Assembly (NCBI GenBank): GCA_015680905.1 | Contig: CM027379.1 | Location: 33,250,501-33,314,500 of the forward strand | Reading direction: 5' to 3' | Length of the DNA: 64,000 bases | Source: Coptis chinensis | Taxonomy: Eukaryota; Streptophyta; Magnoliopsida; Ranunculales; Ranunculaceae | Made by a program: the position numbers and the translations under genes | Shown here: one piece after another, positions 10,094-21,798 of the stretch | How positions within the stretch are numbered: position 1 is the stretch's first letter | How the letters are laid out: each line of letters opens with the position of its first letter | The notes under the pieces: model-generated | Seen by the model: only the letters and a program-made list of their open reading frames with translations | What the model was told of the DNA's origin: nothing | The model's database searches: none

Positions 10094-12022
10094 CTTGTAC
10101 TTGCTTGATCAACATGTTTTCACAAAGTATCAGTCTGACTTTAATGGCCTTAAGCTCTTGATAAATAACAGACTCTTGGCCTCCACTCCTATTAAATCCA
10201 GCAATCACACCACCTTGCTCATCTCGAATAATTCCACCATGCTCAGACCCTTTAGGTGCCACTGAACCGTTTGCATTTAATTTTACCTTGCTTGCCTCAG
10301 GCTTATTCCAAGATGCTTGCTTTTGAACTGGTGTGTTCAGACGAATCTGCAAGCCAATGGATGAGAGCAGCGCCCTCATGTTAGAATAATCAATTAACTC
10401 AGGTAGAATCGTCTGCATATAGCCTTAAGGTCCCTACACAACCTGGGAAAAACCACTACCACTGGTTTGGATTGATTTTGGAACCTCCATGCATTTCTCT
10501 CCTTCCAAATTGCATCGACCCCAGCACAAATATAAACTTTATACACTTCATAGATAGGACCACGTCTTCTACATAGCTTGAGGATTGACGACCATTCTCG
10601 GTTTTCATTGCGAAAATCAGTCGATATATTAAACAAGTGCTTGATGTTTAAAACCAACTCCTTGGAATACGCACACTCGAAAAATAGATGATTGGAAAAT
10701 TCCTTGCTACTTCTGCAAAGGCAGCACGAAGACTGGTTGAGGATTTTCTTCTGAACTAGCCTATCTTGTGTAGGTAGGCTGTTAGACCAAAGTTACCAGC
10801 ACGAGGACGAGTGCTTGGGTATCACCCATTTATGCCACACTACCCTGCTTCATCTTACTTTTGTCCCAGTCGATCTCAATGCCATGTAGGCACTTTTGGA
10901 TGTAAATTGTCCTGATTGGTGTGGCAACCAAATGACTCAGTCACTCTCCAAGTTTCTGTTTATCCAAACCCCAAGAATAAGCTTCTTCAAGTTAGAATTT
11001 TGGGTATTATGCACTACAGATGACCATTCTCCATTGTTGATGATGTGGCTAACTTTGGTGTTGAGGGGAAATTGTCATTTTACTATTGCTAGTGAATTTT
11101 CGAGGAGAGGGAATGAACCACACCAAATGTCATGCCAAAATAGAGTACTATCTCCATCTGCTATGCTATATCTTATCAACTTCTTGGCCTCTGTCCTTGC
11201 TTGAAGCACATTTCTCCACGTCCAGGAGCAATCTCTCGAAACTGGCATAGTCCAAAAACATTTGTCCTTAATATGTTGCTTCCAAGTCCACTGCACCCAC
11301 AGACTATTTTCCTTCGATGCAATTTTGTGTACTAGACCATAGTATGCTCCTTTGCTCCAACATTGCAAGTTCATGATACTGAGTATGCCTTCTTCTTTGA
11401 GTTTGCTGATGGTGCTAAAACTATCATGGTGTACTTCTCTTTTCATATCTGCACCACTCTACATAAATCTAGCACAAATCTTTTCAATACTCTCCAAGCA
11501 AGTTTTGGGCAGAATGAAGGTTCCAGACCAATAGGAGTGCAAAGACATAAGCACTGAATGAATAAGTTGCAGTCTCTCGGCATGTGACAAAAATCTTGAC
11601 TTCCAATTAGTGATTCTGGACGTGACTTTCTCAATGAGAGGTTGGCATTCCCGAATGCCCTGTCTAGCCGAAATGAGTGGTAGACCCAGATATCTCACTG
11701 GTGGTTTCACAAGATGCAGTCCAAGAATCTGAATTAGAGAACTACCTTCTTGTTGATTTAAGGCCCCTGTCAACAAAGATATTTTAAGAGTATTCATATG
11801 TAAACCAGTGGCATTGCTAAACTCATCTAAAGCTTCCTTAAGAACTATAATGGAGTCAATGTCACCCTTACAGAAGATCAAGACATCATCTGCAAAAGCT
11901 AGGTGTGACAATTGACTTTTTTGCATTTGGAATGGTATTTGATCATCTTGGAAGCTAATCTATCCTTCAGAATACAAGACAAAATCTCCATAACCAGAAC
12001 AAATAAGTAAGGAGAAATTGGG
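10094..12022 (-). pseudogene. LINE A ORF2: reverse transcriptase to RNase H, broken
   Basis: From 12022 downward it shows ISPYLF then LSHLAFADDVLIFCKGD: the intact FADD box, which is the catalytic YxDD equivalent. The thumb/connection region (RYLGLPLISARQG, ITNWKSRFLSHAERLQLI), the zf-RVT-like linker (about 10700-11450) and the start of a plant-LINE RNase H (KLNANGSVAPKGSEHGGIIRDEQGG at about 10220-10300) follow. Frameshifts separate these blocks, so it is not translatable as one protein. The RNase H stops at the Val-Glu-Ser codons at 10094, where LINE B begins, and resumes at 6775. Confidence 0.85.
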
Positions 12023-13201
12023 TGATAAGCAACCAACAATGTAGTTTAAAACCCTTAATAGTATTACATTTAGGCCAATTATGTTTATAATAATTAAGAG
12101 TTAGTATAGTTTAAGTGTTTTTGTGTATTTCAAGTCTTGAAGCTGTTTATGGTCATTTTGCGTGGAAAACGAGTCAAGATGATTGCTAGAAAAGTTCTAT
12201 GTTTAAAGACCAAGAATCAAGAAGAAAAAACCTTTTCAAGCCTAGTCAAAGCTGGGAAGTCAAAGTCAATTCGGATAGAAAAAGAACAGAAAAGTCAACA
12301 GAACTTCAAATGGGCGTATCTTTGGACTCGGGCTTCGGAATTGGGCCTACTTTATGTCAAAACGACTGACTCGGAATAAGATTTCCAATGGACCTAGTAT
12401 TGGCCCAATAAAAGCTATAAAAGTGGATGAAAAGGGTACTGAAGTAATGTCAAATAGTTATGGCCTCTTTAGACTTAACCTAATGGACTTTGGGCTCATA
12501 TTAGATGCCCAAAGTCCCCCTTTTTGGCCTATGCACGAAAATATAACCCTACCCTTCTTCTATATAAAGAGGATTAATGCTAAACCTAACTTGGCTACTC
12601 CCATTTTAGTTTAGTTATAATTAGGGTTCTTTCTCTCTCTCCCTCTTTAGTTTAGTTAAGTAATTAGTTGTAGTGTAGCCTCCATTAGAACCTATCAATA
12701 AAAAGATTTAGTGTTATATTCAATTCTTGTCTTTACATTATTGTCTTAGTTTAATTATTCCAATGGTATTAGGCTAATCCCCCCATTAGAGGGAGTGATG
12801 AAGTCTAATGAAGAATAGATTGTTAAGTAGAATTATTTAATTGTGTATGTATTTTAATGAGTTTAGTTTATTGTATGACTTCCAAAATAAGCATATAGTA
12901 AATTAAACTAGGGATTGTTATGATTAAGTTGAGAGCATTGGTTATAATAATTCTACATACTAGTAATAATCACTATAGAGATGTAGGTTGTTACTAGGGA
13001 TGATAAAGTTTGAGGCTTTAGGTTAGATAATTGCGTGAAAACCTAAAGATAATCTCTTTTCAATGAATAATTCGATTCTTGCATGAAACTAATCATTAGG
13101 TGGATCTATTACTTTTCTCTAATATATTTTCTCATTATTAATTCTACTATTTCTTCATCTTCTCATTACTGTTTTGGTAGTATACTTTTCTTCAGTTGTC
13201 A
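12023..13201 (+). repeat. LTR of E0 (5' LTR)
   Basis: 1,179 bp, from TGATAAGCAACC to GTTGTCA. It is diverged from but alignable to the E1 LTR: CGTATCTTTGGACTC, GGGCCTACTTTATGTCAAAACGAC, a TATATAAA box at 12561-12568, and the 3' block CCCCATTAGAGGG. A primer site follows. Confidence 0.8.
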
Positions 13202-13203
13202 AA

Positions 13204-13216
13204 TGCACTGTTGCCA
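13204..13216 (+). other. primer binding site of E0 (variant)
   Basis: TGCACTGTTGCCA lies two bases after the LTR. It corresponds to TGGCGCCGTTGCC, which is complementary to plant tRNA-Asp in many Athila-type elements, with several substitutions. Confidence 0.5.
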
Positions 13217-13980
13217 TCTTGCTTTGTTTACGTATTGCGTGTTTAGATTATAAAAACTGTTTTCACTATTCACTAACCAAAATATTGTTTTCATTGTTCA
13301 TGATTTTCCGATTTATTTCTGCTACTGTTTGAGTGAATACGTTGGGAAACCAACTCCCTACAACTTTGTGACCTAACCCTAGAAAAATCACACTCTACTT
13401 TTTACTTACAAGCGCGCATGCGCCCTAAATTTTCCTGTCTAGAGCGTGCCCCGTGCTCCTTTAAATTTACAAAAATAAAATAAAATACCAAAGCGCGACC
13501 TATTTGAAGAAGAATAGATTTTTTTTTATAGTAACTGCAATATTGCATAAAAAAATTTCATACTTTACAGTGTCTAGAAAACTCAAAGAATTGAGGTTAT
13601 CAAATAAAGGAACATGCACGCATGGACAACCTCCCTCAATTCTGAAGTGGCATGGCCGTTAGTTTGAAAAGTTTTTAGTAGATGTGCTTCAAGGCTGTTG
13701 AAGGCGCTATTTATACACGTAGCAAGGACGCTCCAGGTAACCACTCTATACATCCTCGAATCTACTGTCAGAGGATTCTATTTCTAGTAATAATCAGACT
13801 AATTTTTGCATGCTCATTAGAAATTGCCTATTAGACTGAAAACTTGCATGAGATTAAGATCTAGTACACATAAATATGCCATATTAGTTTCTCATAGCTG
13901 CAGAAATAATTGCCTATCTAGAAATTTATAGTTAGAGTTTTTGTATATTAATTAACATAGAATATATCTTTACAACCAAT

Positions 13981-14132
13981 ATGGCCTACCAATACCAACA
14001 ATCATGTGGTTATTATGTAAACCCTTCACCATGTTCATGCTGTGGTAGTCCTTACCATTGGGCTTCTCAGTGCCCATCATACCAAGAGTTTGGGCCTATT
14101 ATAGGATATAATTATAATTATGAGCCTCAATT
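13981..14132 (+). pseudogene. zinc-knuckle reading frame of E0, interrupted
   Basis: It begins MAYQYQQSCGYYVNPSPC and contains C-x2-C-x4-H-x4-C (CSCCGSPYHWASQC), a retroviral-type nucleic-acid-binding knuckle. It opens directly at this ATG with no preceding gag capsid domain, unlike E1 and E3. After about 50 residues the CACTA terminus replaces the sequence. Confidence 0.6.
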
Positions 14133-14673
14133 CACTAGTACAAAAAAGGGCTTTTGTGATTGTTTTAAAATGCTATTTGTGATTGTTCGGTTCAAAACGG
14201 TCACAAATGGCAGAAAAGGGTTTTTGTGACTGTTTTAAAAAGTTTTTTCTACCGTGCGTTTTCGAAACGGTCACAAATGGTTTTTTTTTAAAGAAGGTGT
14301 ATATGTGTCGAGAACTATTTGTGACTATTTCACTAAAATAGTTACATGTTCCCGGACTTTGTGACAGTCATAGAAGACCAAATTCAAATTTTTTAGTCCC
14401 GCCCCACAACTAGACTAAAAAACTACTTCGAAGCCCACGTTCAGTCTCCCGGCCCACTTTCTTCAAACACTTGCAGGTTTGTGCCTCTAAGAAATGGTTC
14501 ACAAAAAAAGGAAAAAATAGAAGAAAAAAAAGAGTAATATTCGTCACACCCCGATTGTATCTCTCCACACCCCGTGCAAGAAATTGTCTCCACACCCCAT
14601 TTTAAGTTGGTCACACACCCTGTCACGACGGGGTGTGTTAACTGTTCACACACAAGTTTTCGGTTTCTCACTA

Positions 14674-14992
14674 GATGATACATACTATGTAGCATACCAT
14701 TTTCTAGATGATACATACTATAGAGCATCCTGTTGAGCCCCATTATCACTTGGTTCTCACCATTCTTATTGGAAGTTTTGGTCTGTCAAAGTAAGGATGA
14801 TACATACTATGTAGCATACCATTTTTTGGATGATACATACTATATAGCATCCTGTTGAGCCCCATTATCACTTGGTTCTCACCATTCTTACTGGAAGTTT
14901 TGGTCTGCCAAAGTAAGGATGATACATACTATGCAGCATACCATTTTATGGATGATACATACTATATAGCATCCTGTTGAGCCTCATTATTT
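14674..14992. repeat. 122-bp tandem repeat, about 2.6 copies
   Basis: Units start at 14674, 14796 and 14918 (exact 122-bp period). Each begins GATGATACATACTATG and contains a second, near-identical sub-repeat 40 bp later. The last unit runs into the chalcone synthase fragment at the shared block GAGCCTCATTATT. The array may thus have arisen from the edge of the captured exon. Confidence 0.85.
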
Positions 14993-15375
14993 TTGGAGAG
15001 ATCTTTGGCAAGATGAAGGATAGTTCCACCAGCATGGCATCCTTGGTGATACAACATGAACTGTTTTATAATGAGTGGAAGACCGAGCTGTTTAGTGAGT
15101 TGGTAATCTAGACCAGGTATGTCGATTCCACTTATTGTGTGGACCACCGAAAGTGTGATTTTAGATTTGGGTTGACCCCATTCTTTGAGTGCAGTGTCTA
15201 CTGCATCTTCGCTTAGTTTTTGGACCCCAATTACCGCAATGTCTTGCCTGACGTTAAGAGAAGGAGCCATGTAAGCACACAAGTTGGGATTCTCTTCAAG
15301 CATCGATTCTGTGAGGTGCAAGGAACGTTCCGAACCATTGATTTTTCACCTGTAATCCATCACCAGAGATGTTAC
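14962..15375 (-). pseudogene. chalcone synthase-like exon 2 fragment
   Basis: Minus-strand translation from 15321 shows [53 protein letters not shown] and [18 protein letters not shown]. These match plant type III polyketide synthases (chalcone/stilbene synthase) from the region before [12 protein letters not shown] to just after the active-site cysteine, which is kept in QGCHAGG. Upstream, YRVTS and KSM-V-R blocks suggest more exon sequence in shifted frames to about 15375. The C-terminal half, with catalytic His and Asn, is absent. It cannot encode a working enzyme and is probably transposon-captured. Confidence 0.85.
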
Positions 15376-15714
15376 TCGATAATTATTACAGCACCTGATT
15401 TTTTTTAAAAAATTATCTTTTAAGATTGTTGTGGATCAAATGTTAGTTTTACAAGAAAAGCTTGGAGTCGTCCAAGAATAGCAACGGATCAAAGCTCAGT
15501 TATGTTAAGTGGAGACAAATTGACAATCAAACCAGATAACAAGACTGGATCCTAATTATGTTGACTTTCTCATACAAAAACTCTTAAGGGGTGTGGAGAA
15601 AGTTATTTAAGGGTATAATGGTCATATTAACAAAAAATGGGGTGTGGAGAGAGCACTAGTTTTTTTCGGAAAAAAATTACCATGTGTAGAAAGACTATCG
15701 GGGTGTGACGAGTA

Positions 15715-18700
15715 TACTAAAAAAAAAAAAAAAAACAAGATGAATCACATGATCTCTCACGACTCTTTATTCACTTCTGCTGATTCATCGATTCTCTCTC
15801 AATTCTGTTTCCATCTCCCTCAAATTAATCTCTTTCAAATCTCTTTATTCTCTTTCATTCTCTCTCTTTGATGTTTGCTGCCGCCGCCATAAGTACCCTT
15901 TCCCCTTCCTTTCAATTACCTAGGGTTTGCCAATTGTTTAGTAGCACTAACTTCTCTCTTGCTTTGTACTCCATTATGATGCAGGGGTTTGTTCGGTTTG
16001 ATTTAGTCCGAGTTTGGTTCAAGTTGCTGCAAAATAAGGTACGATTTTTACTTTTGGTTTGTGTTTGTTCTTCGAGTGAAACTACTATGTTGTAGTTTTT
16101 TTACAAAGGGGCACTGATATTAGGGTTCTAATTATGCACACGTTTTTTTAGTTTTGTCAATTTTTTTACTTTTATAATTTTAACTTTTGTAGTTCGTCGA
16201 TCAACTAACTACTGTCTCGCAACTGAGACTTCTGTGTATCTTTATGTATTAACTACTTATTCTAATTCAATTTCCAATAATGATTTAAACGCCTTTCCCG
16301 CCTTACAAAAGGCGCCTTCCTAAGCGGCATCACTGCTGCTAGGCAAGTCATGGGTGGACTTTGTAGCAGGCGAGGCCCACCCAGGCGTTGGCGTTTGCAG
16401 TATCTTATTCATTGTAATTTCAATTTGTGTTCTCTTGAAGCCTTTCCTTCTCATGTATGTTACTGATAAAATTGACTTGACTGGGTTTTAACTGTTTTAA
16501 CTAATCATCAACCTTCATTTACTTGGGCCGTCGTTGATAGCCTTATTTGCGATGGCAAATGCAAATAAATGACACTATTCATTTGTTTGCCACTGTTTGA
16601 TGTGTTTTTTGACCCATTGTAAATATTTTTTGGATTTCCCACAAGTTGTAATTTGCCATGATTTTGATGGCAAAATTTACTCTTGGGGGAGCTATGTAAA
16701 TTTTGCCACAACAGTTAACACACAAATTTGCCATGGATTTGCCACCAACCAAAAAACCAAAACAAAAGCCCGAGAATATTTCACCGTCTCTCCTTTCACT
16801 TTTTTCATATCTTGATGAAGAACAACAATGGAGTTGCCTCCAACTTGGTTTGCCGGTCTCTCTCCTTCTCTTCATCTCATTCTCCTACACCGTTAACGCA
16901 AAAGTAATCCTTGTACTACATATATTAGCTTTAAATAGAAAGTGCACCTTCTACTCTAGAAAAGGATCTAGGAGTTCTAATAGAGAAGAAAAAAATGGAC
17001 GCCATCCTAACCAGGACTTGTCCTATACTTACCTTAGATTTACCATATTGCCACACTCATTCTTTTATCACTCTCGTCATTTCCTTCTATTAGAGGGAAA
17101 TAGTTAATATGAAAATGAAGGTGGGAAAAGAGGTGACGTATAGAGAGAAATTGAGGGAGAGAAACTCTCTATTAAAATTTTCCAGCAAGCACCTCACCCA
17201 GATCAACTAATTAGAAGCAATTATCATGTGTGGGGAGACGTCCAAGAGAGAGAGAGAGATCTGGGATTTGTTGGTGTTAATTTGCACGGGATATTTTCGA
17301 AACCGAAGTTCAATTCCCGTGGGAATTCCGGATTTGCTTTCAACTAGTGAGTAATCATTTACCCAAGGTTTAATTCTATATATGCCTGACTAATATTTAA
17401 TGAATTATGTTATTTGATGGAGAGCAGTCTTTCTGTTTTTAACACCAATTTCTGATAGACTTTTGATTGGAGTTTTGGCATGATATTTACCATTAGAAAC
17501 TTTGTATAACTTGTTAGTAAATCATAACAGAGGTGGAGAGGAATATTCAAACCAATTGATATTCACATTTGATTTAATTGTTTGGGTCCATACGTATATA
17601 GATGGTGTCTGCACTTTAATTATATGTCTTTGCTAATTGTTGTTTCGGAGTCTTCGCTAGAGATGATGAGTGAACGATTATCACTCATCTATTGAACTTT
17701 CTTTTATACTGTAATGATAATCTCATTAGCTGGTTTGCTTAGTAATTAGGTTATATTGTTGATCTTTCACCTCATTCTATTCTTCATTGAAATTTTGGTG
17801 TGTTTGCCTTGTTGTTAAGGTGGTGTTCATTAGGTGTAAGTTGGTTGAGAAGTTAACCCATCAGAAATCAGGTTCTGCCCCAGTTTTGAAACTGCCTTTT
17901 AACATAGTTAGGCTGTGATTCAAACCCTTGTCAAAACATGAAAAAATAAGTTTTGTGTGTCTACTTTCCAGCCCAATTTGCCTCATTGCGTTCCGAGGCT
18001 TGTTGAAAATGATTTTGTGTTTAGAAGTTTGGTCGGCAGAGAACAGTGCGTCAAAAATAAGTTTCTGCACACTGTGTTCGAGCCCAGTTTTCACATATTT
18101 AGAATGAGATTGAGAATTTTTGTAAAGCGTAAGAAAGTAAGTTCTGTGTTATCTTTACAATTCAAAAAGCCTCGTTACTTTTGGATAACTATGGAAAGAG
18201 TTGTGCTATCTCGAAGATAGTCCATCAGAATTCTTGTTTGCTGAAAATTAAGATTTTTACCATGTTTGCACTATAATTACTCCTCGTTAGGCTGGCATTG
18301 GAACTTCAAGTTCTACATGAAAAAGTAAGTATATATATCCTAGTTTTCAAATAATCAAGTGGTGTATTATTTGGATGACTGTAGGAAACATTATTGTATT
18401 GGTAAGTTGGCTAGAAAACCTACCGTGTTCTCTTTTTATGTGCAAGAACTTATTTTGGGAAATATTTCTGGTACTCAACAAAGAGTTTCTTAAGCTTTTC
18501 TTGGGTGTTTTGTATAGTGTTTGTAGCCTATGTTTTGATGGTGGTTTTGTTTGGAACTGACATGAATCTTCAGATAGTTTTGGAGACCCGAAAGTATAAT
18601 AAAAATCCGTTTTTGAGCAATTTTGACTTATAGGTTTATTGTGCATCAGTAGGGCTGAAACTTTATATATGATGTTTTAAATATGAACGTTATCTAAAGT

Positions 18701-19638
18701 GAGAATAATGATTATTTTGAGCAAGGTTATGTATGGCAATTATGTTTTTGGTTAAGAGCTATGTAAGGCTTGATTCTAATCTTGAAAGATTAGATATTTA
18801 TGTGTTATATTATAATGATTTTAGACTATAGTTTTTGAATTAATATATATGTTAGCTAGTTTTACTCGTTTAAAATATGCTTTGCAGGATGGTATTATAA
18901 TATAATGATGTAGGTAAACATACTAACATCCTTACAGGTGTGGATTATCATATAGCAATTTTGAACAAGGTAAATTTATTTTATTTGTTGGTTAACTTTG
19001 ATAAAAGGACGTCTCACACTGCATAGAGGAACTAACAGTCATGATGTAAATTTTACAATATTTTGAGTAGATATTAGACGCGCTAGAGAAACTAATGCCT
19101 TCTAAGGGAAGGAACTAAATCGTCTCGAGGAGTAAGGGTTACTTAACTGTTCTGACATTCGTCGAGGCGGTTAAGTAATTGGGTTGAGCAATGAGATATA
19201 TATTGTCATGATTTTTAGGTTATGACATGATTAAAATTTATGAAATATTGAAAATACAGAGGGAGCTCTGCCGAAATTTTTGTAGGATTTTCCTGTCTTT
19301 GTATAGTTTGGGTTTTGCTTGGTTGGTCTGTATCACGTCCCGAGTTTTGTAATGATTGTATATGCCACGTGCCTTTGGTATTCAGTCATTATGAAATTTG
19401 GGGTATGTCAATAACATAATGATGTCTCCTCCATTTATCATTTCCCTGAAAGAGGTAAGACATTATGGTGGAACTTTTATAACTATGATTTTAAAGATCA
19501 AAATAGTTTACTTCTTATTTATATGCATTTACATATGATGCTATTTATGCCCAAAAGAATTTGCAATGTAGTTTTAGACTCAACTTGTAATTTTGCATTG
19601 TTTAGTTGTTGATAATCATCAATTTCATATTTTTGTAG
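15715..19638. other. CACTA interior, nothing firmly identified
   Basis: An AT-rich region with intron-like character. There is a pyrimidine-rich block at 15760-15870 leading to an ATG at 15868, a GC-rich block AAGGCGCC / GGCGTTGGCGTT at 16285-16400, and short inverted repeats with TTTGCCATGG at 16650-16750. Open frames are short and unrecognised. Upstream exons of the Ulp1-like gene may lie in the last kilobase but I could not place them. Confidence 0.4.
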
Positions 19639-19976
19639 GGCCCTAGGCAACCAGATGGTAAACAATGTAGTATTCATGCAATGCGCTCCATGCGAGACAT
19701 AATGAGCGATCCTTCTCCTTTGCCATTGAAAGTAAATACCATATCTCTCACATTTCAACTTAATTTATGCTTGATATCTTTAGCAACTGTGTTTTTAACT
19801 TTTTTTTTCTCTATTTTGAAAAATACTAACCTTGTTGTTTCTTATATTCCAACTAAAAAAATCTTAGCCATAAAAAGGCCTTCACGGACAAGGAGATAAA
19901 TGAAGTTCAAATGGGTTTTGTTATGTTCATCCAAGAATGTATTATGAACTATCTTAAAGATGAAGATGAACCATAA
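19639..19976 (+). pseudogene. Ulp1-like (C48) protease, last two exons
   Basis: Exon 19639-19731 (acceptor TTTTGTAG, donor GTAAAT) reads GPRQPDGKQCSIHAMRSMRD. It corresponds to the catalytic-Cys block of plant Ulp1-like peptidases found in transposons, normally QxxGxxCGYYVMRYMRD. Exon 19868-19976 (acceptor ATCTTAG) reads HKKAFTDKEINEVQMGFVMF and ends DEDEP-stop. The cysteine is kept but the following Gly-Tyr-Tyr is Ser-Ile-His, so activity is doubtful. The His and Asp of the triad would lie upstream and were not found. Such domains are common cargo in CACTA and MULE elements. Confidence 0.6.
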
Positions 19977-20131
19977 GGCTGAAGACATATATGAGTGATC
20001 GACTTTGACGAGATTAGGTTATTTTTTAATTTAGATTTGGATTAGGCTGATTATATTTATATGAATTAGATTGGAAATGTATTATTTACTTCATTACGTT
20101 TTACAATTAAGTACAAATATATATTGGTTAT

Positions 20132-21648
20132 TGATAAGAGCCCAAAACTGTAGTTTTAACCCTGTAAGAGACATACTTTTAGACCAATTATGTGAGTAAT
20201 AATTAAGAGTTAACACTGATTATGTGTTTTTATGCATTTTAGGCTTCAAAGTCCATTATGTGCAGAAATGTGCCACTTTAGCGAGATAAAAGAGAAAAGG
20301 TCGGTTACTAAGGAGTTCCGTGATTAAAGGCCAAGATTCAAGAAGACAAAGTCTTTCTAAAGCCCGGTCAAAAGCTGAAAAGTCGACGCGGGCAGAAAAA
20401 GCACACAAAGTCAGCAGAACTTCCGAAGGCCATATCTTTGGACTCAGAACTCGAAATGGGGCCTACCTTATGTCAAAACGACCGGCTCGGAAAGAGCTTT
20501 CCAATGGTCTAATACTTGATCCAATGGCTCGCAAAAGTGGACAAAAAGTCTGTTGAAGCCAACTGCAGCTGAAGAGGCCTTTTTGGACTGAAAGAATTGG
20601 GTTTTGGGCCTGATTCTCTGGCCTAAAACATGGCTCCAAGCCCATGCACGATTTTTGGATTTGAAAGTATAAAAACCAAAGCTTAACTCCTTGTTAATAG
20701 TAGATTTTTAGGTTAGAAAATAAAGGAGCTTAGAATAGAAAGTAGCCATTAGAATAGCTTCTAGATCTAGATTTAATTGTTTTAATTAAGTTTAATTTCA
20801 AATCCAATTCTTGTTTTAGATTAAACTCTTAGAATCATTACTCTTAATTAGTTTGATTAATAAAATAGCTAGTTGTTAATTTCGATTCTTGTCATTTACA
20901 TTTGTGTTAGATCTGATTCATTTATTACTTGTTATTCAATTCTTAGTTATTAATTAGATTTTAATTATTGTTTAATTTAGATTAGTAAATTTCAATTCTT
21001 TATATCATGTTTAGTTTAAATTTAATCGGAAATGATTGCGTAATGATTCTCGGCTAAACCTCCATTAGAGGGGGTTGAGAAGCCTTGATGAAAGCTCGAT
21101 TCCGATTATCGTAGAGTCGTCGTAATTTCCTTTCCACTCTAGAAACGATTAGTTCACCATGAGAATGGGTTTAATCGTTCACATGCTAGTTATGAATTGG
21201 TAGGAATGCCATGTGTAATTAGGGATTAGGAAGAATCAATTGTTCTGCGAAGCAGTTCAATTTGGATTACGACGATTCGTCGTTAATAGGATTAAGTCGA
21301 GTTAAGGTGGAATCAATCCCCCTCTAACTCCTTATCATAGAATTAACGTAGCATTCCCTTAGTTGTTCTAATAGTTGACTAGTGCATCTTGTGGGTAGTT
21401 GCATCGTAGTCCAGTAGCCACTTCGTAAATCTCTCATTAGACTTTAAGAAGAATACTTATACTTAGAAAACACAACATGCGGAAGGACTAGGAGTGGAAC
21501 GAATCACTCTACTCCACTATATCTCATAGGATTGAGAGTAGAATTCTTTGATAAAATATAGGCACTTAAAATATCATTTAGTTTTACTTACGTTTAGAGT
21601 TTCATCGCTTTATTTCGTAGGTAAACTATTCAATTTTATGTTTTATCA
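20132..21648 (+). repeat. 5' LTR of E1
   Basis: 1,517 bp, TGATAAGAGCCCAAAACTG to TTTTATCA. It contains the short palindrome AAAACTGTAGTTTT near the start, a conserved U3 block (about 20405-20515) and a TATA box. The candidate 5-bp target sequence on the left is GTTAT; it cannot be confirmed because the right end is deleted. Confidence 0.88.
20668..20675 (+). promoter_or_regulatory. TATA box in E1 LTR
   Basis: TATAAAAA, preceded by the conserved TTTTTGGATTTGAAAG. The same position is conserved in the 3' LTR (31811-31818) and, on the minus strand, in the E4 LTR (57709-57716). Confidence 0.6.
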
Positions 21649-21650
21649 AA

Positions 21651-21663
21651 TGGCGCCGCTGCC
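21651..21663 (+). other. primer binding site of E1
   Basis: TGGCGCCGCTGCC, two bases after the LTR end. It matches the TGGCGCCGTTGCC site used by Athila-type elements, with one substitution. Confidence 0.8.
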
Positions 21664-21798
21664 ATCTTAGTTTCACTTTTGCATTGTTTTCATAGTGTAA
21701 GTACTTTTCTTAAAGTCCCATTAAACCCACCCACCCTTGTTTGATTCATATTGTGGTTTTCTGATTGAGCGTTGAAAAGTTCCGAAAAAATACAATCG

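Larger units (their letters stand above)
5227..12022 (-). mobile_element. LINE A (L1-like), interrupted by LINE B and a solo LTR
   Basis: A minus-strand non-LTR retrotransposon. Pieces are 10094-12022 (reverse transcriptase thumb side through start of RNase H), 6663-6775 (middle of RNase H) and 5227-5449 (end of RNase H, stop, 3' UTR, A-tail seen as a T run at 5227-5235). LINE B sits between the first two pieces and a copia solo LTR between the last two. The upstream half, with endonuclease and most of the reverse transcriptase, is cut off at 12022 by the E0 LTR. Confidence 0.85.
12023..14132 (+). mobile_element. E0: 5' end of an Athila-like element
   Basis: Contains an LTR, primer site, GC-rich leader and the start of a reading frame with a zinc knuckle. 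It is cut at 14133 by a CACTA terminus. It lies in the reverse transcriptase of LINE A (left junction at 12022). The rest of the element is not found in the window. Confidence 0.75.
14537..15714. mobile_element. gene-capturing element with inverted repeats around a CHS fragment
   Basis: TCGTCACACCCCGAT at 14541-14555 is repeated inverted as ATCGGGGTGTGACGA at 15697-15711. A second inverted pair, CTCCACACCCCATTTT, is at about 14586-14601 and 15643-15660. The repeats enclose a minus-strand chalcone synthase fragment and a 122-bp tandem array. A-runs flank both sides, so I cannot define target duplications. It is probably a non-autonomous DNA transposon carrying host sequence. Confidence 0.55.
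14133..20131 (+). mobile_element. CACTA-type transposon, 5' terminus and interior
   Basis: It starts CACTAGTACAAAAAAGG at 14133, inside the E0 reading frame. Subterminal repeats TTTGTGACTGTTTT and AAACGGTCACAAATGG recur in both orientations to about 14370, as expected for En/Spm elements. The interior holds a chalcone synthase fragment within its own inverted repeats and a Ulp1-like C-terminus near the right end. The second terminus is not seen: E1 begins at 20132 and the sequence beyond E1 is E2. The right limit is therefore the E1 junction, not a true end. No TNP2/TNP1-type transposase was recognised. Confidence 0.65.

Noticed and set aside
9555-10418. 287-residue minus-strand frame joining RNase H to a LINE linker
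   Set aside because: It is an artefact of LINE B having inserted in frame into LINE A's RNase H; the 8-bp duplication and resumption at 6775 show two elements, not a fusion protein.
15868-16095. First exon of a host gene after a pyrimidine-rich leader
   Set aside because: The ATG context is plausible but the translated sequence has no recognisable domain or clear donor, so not annotated as coding.
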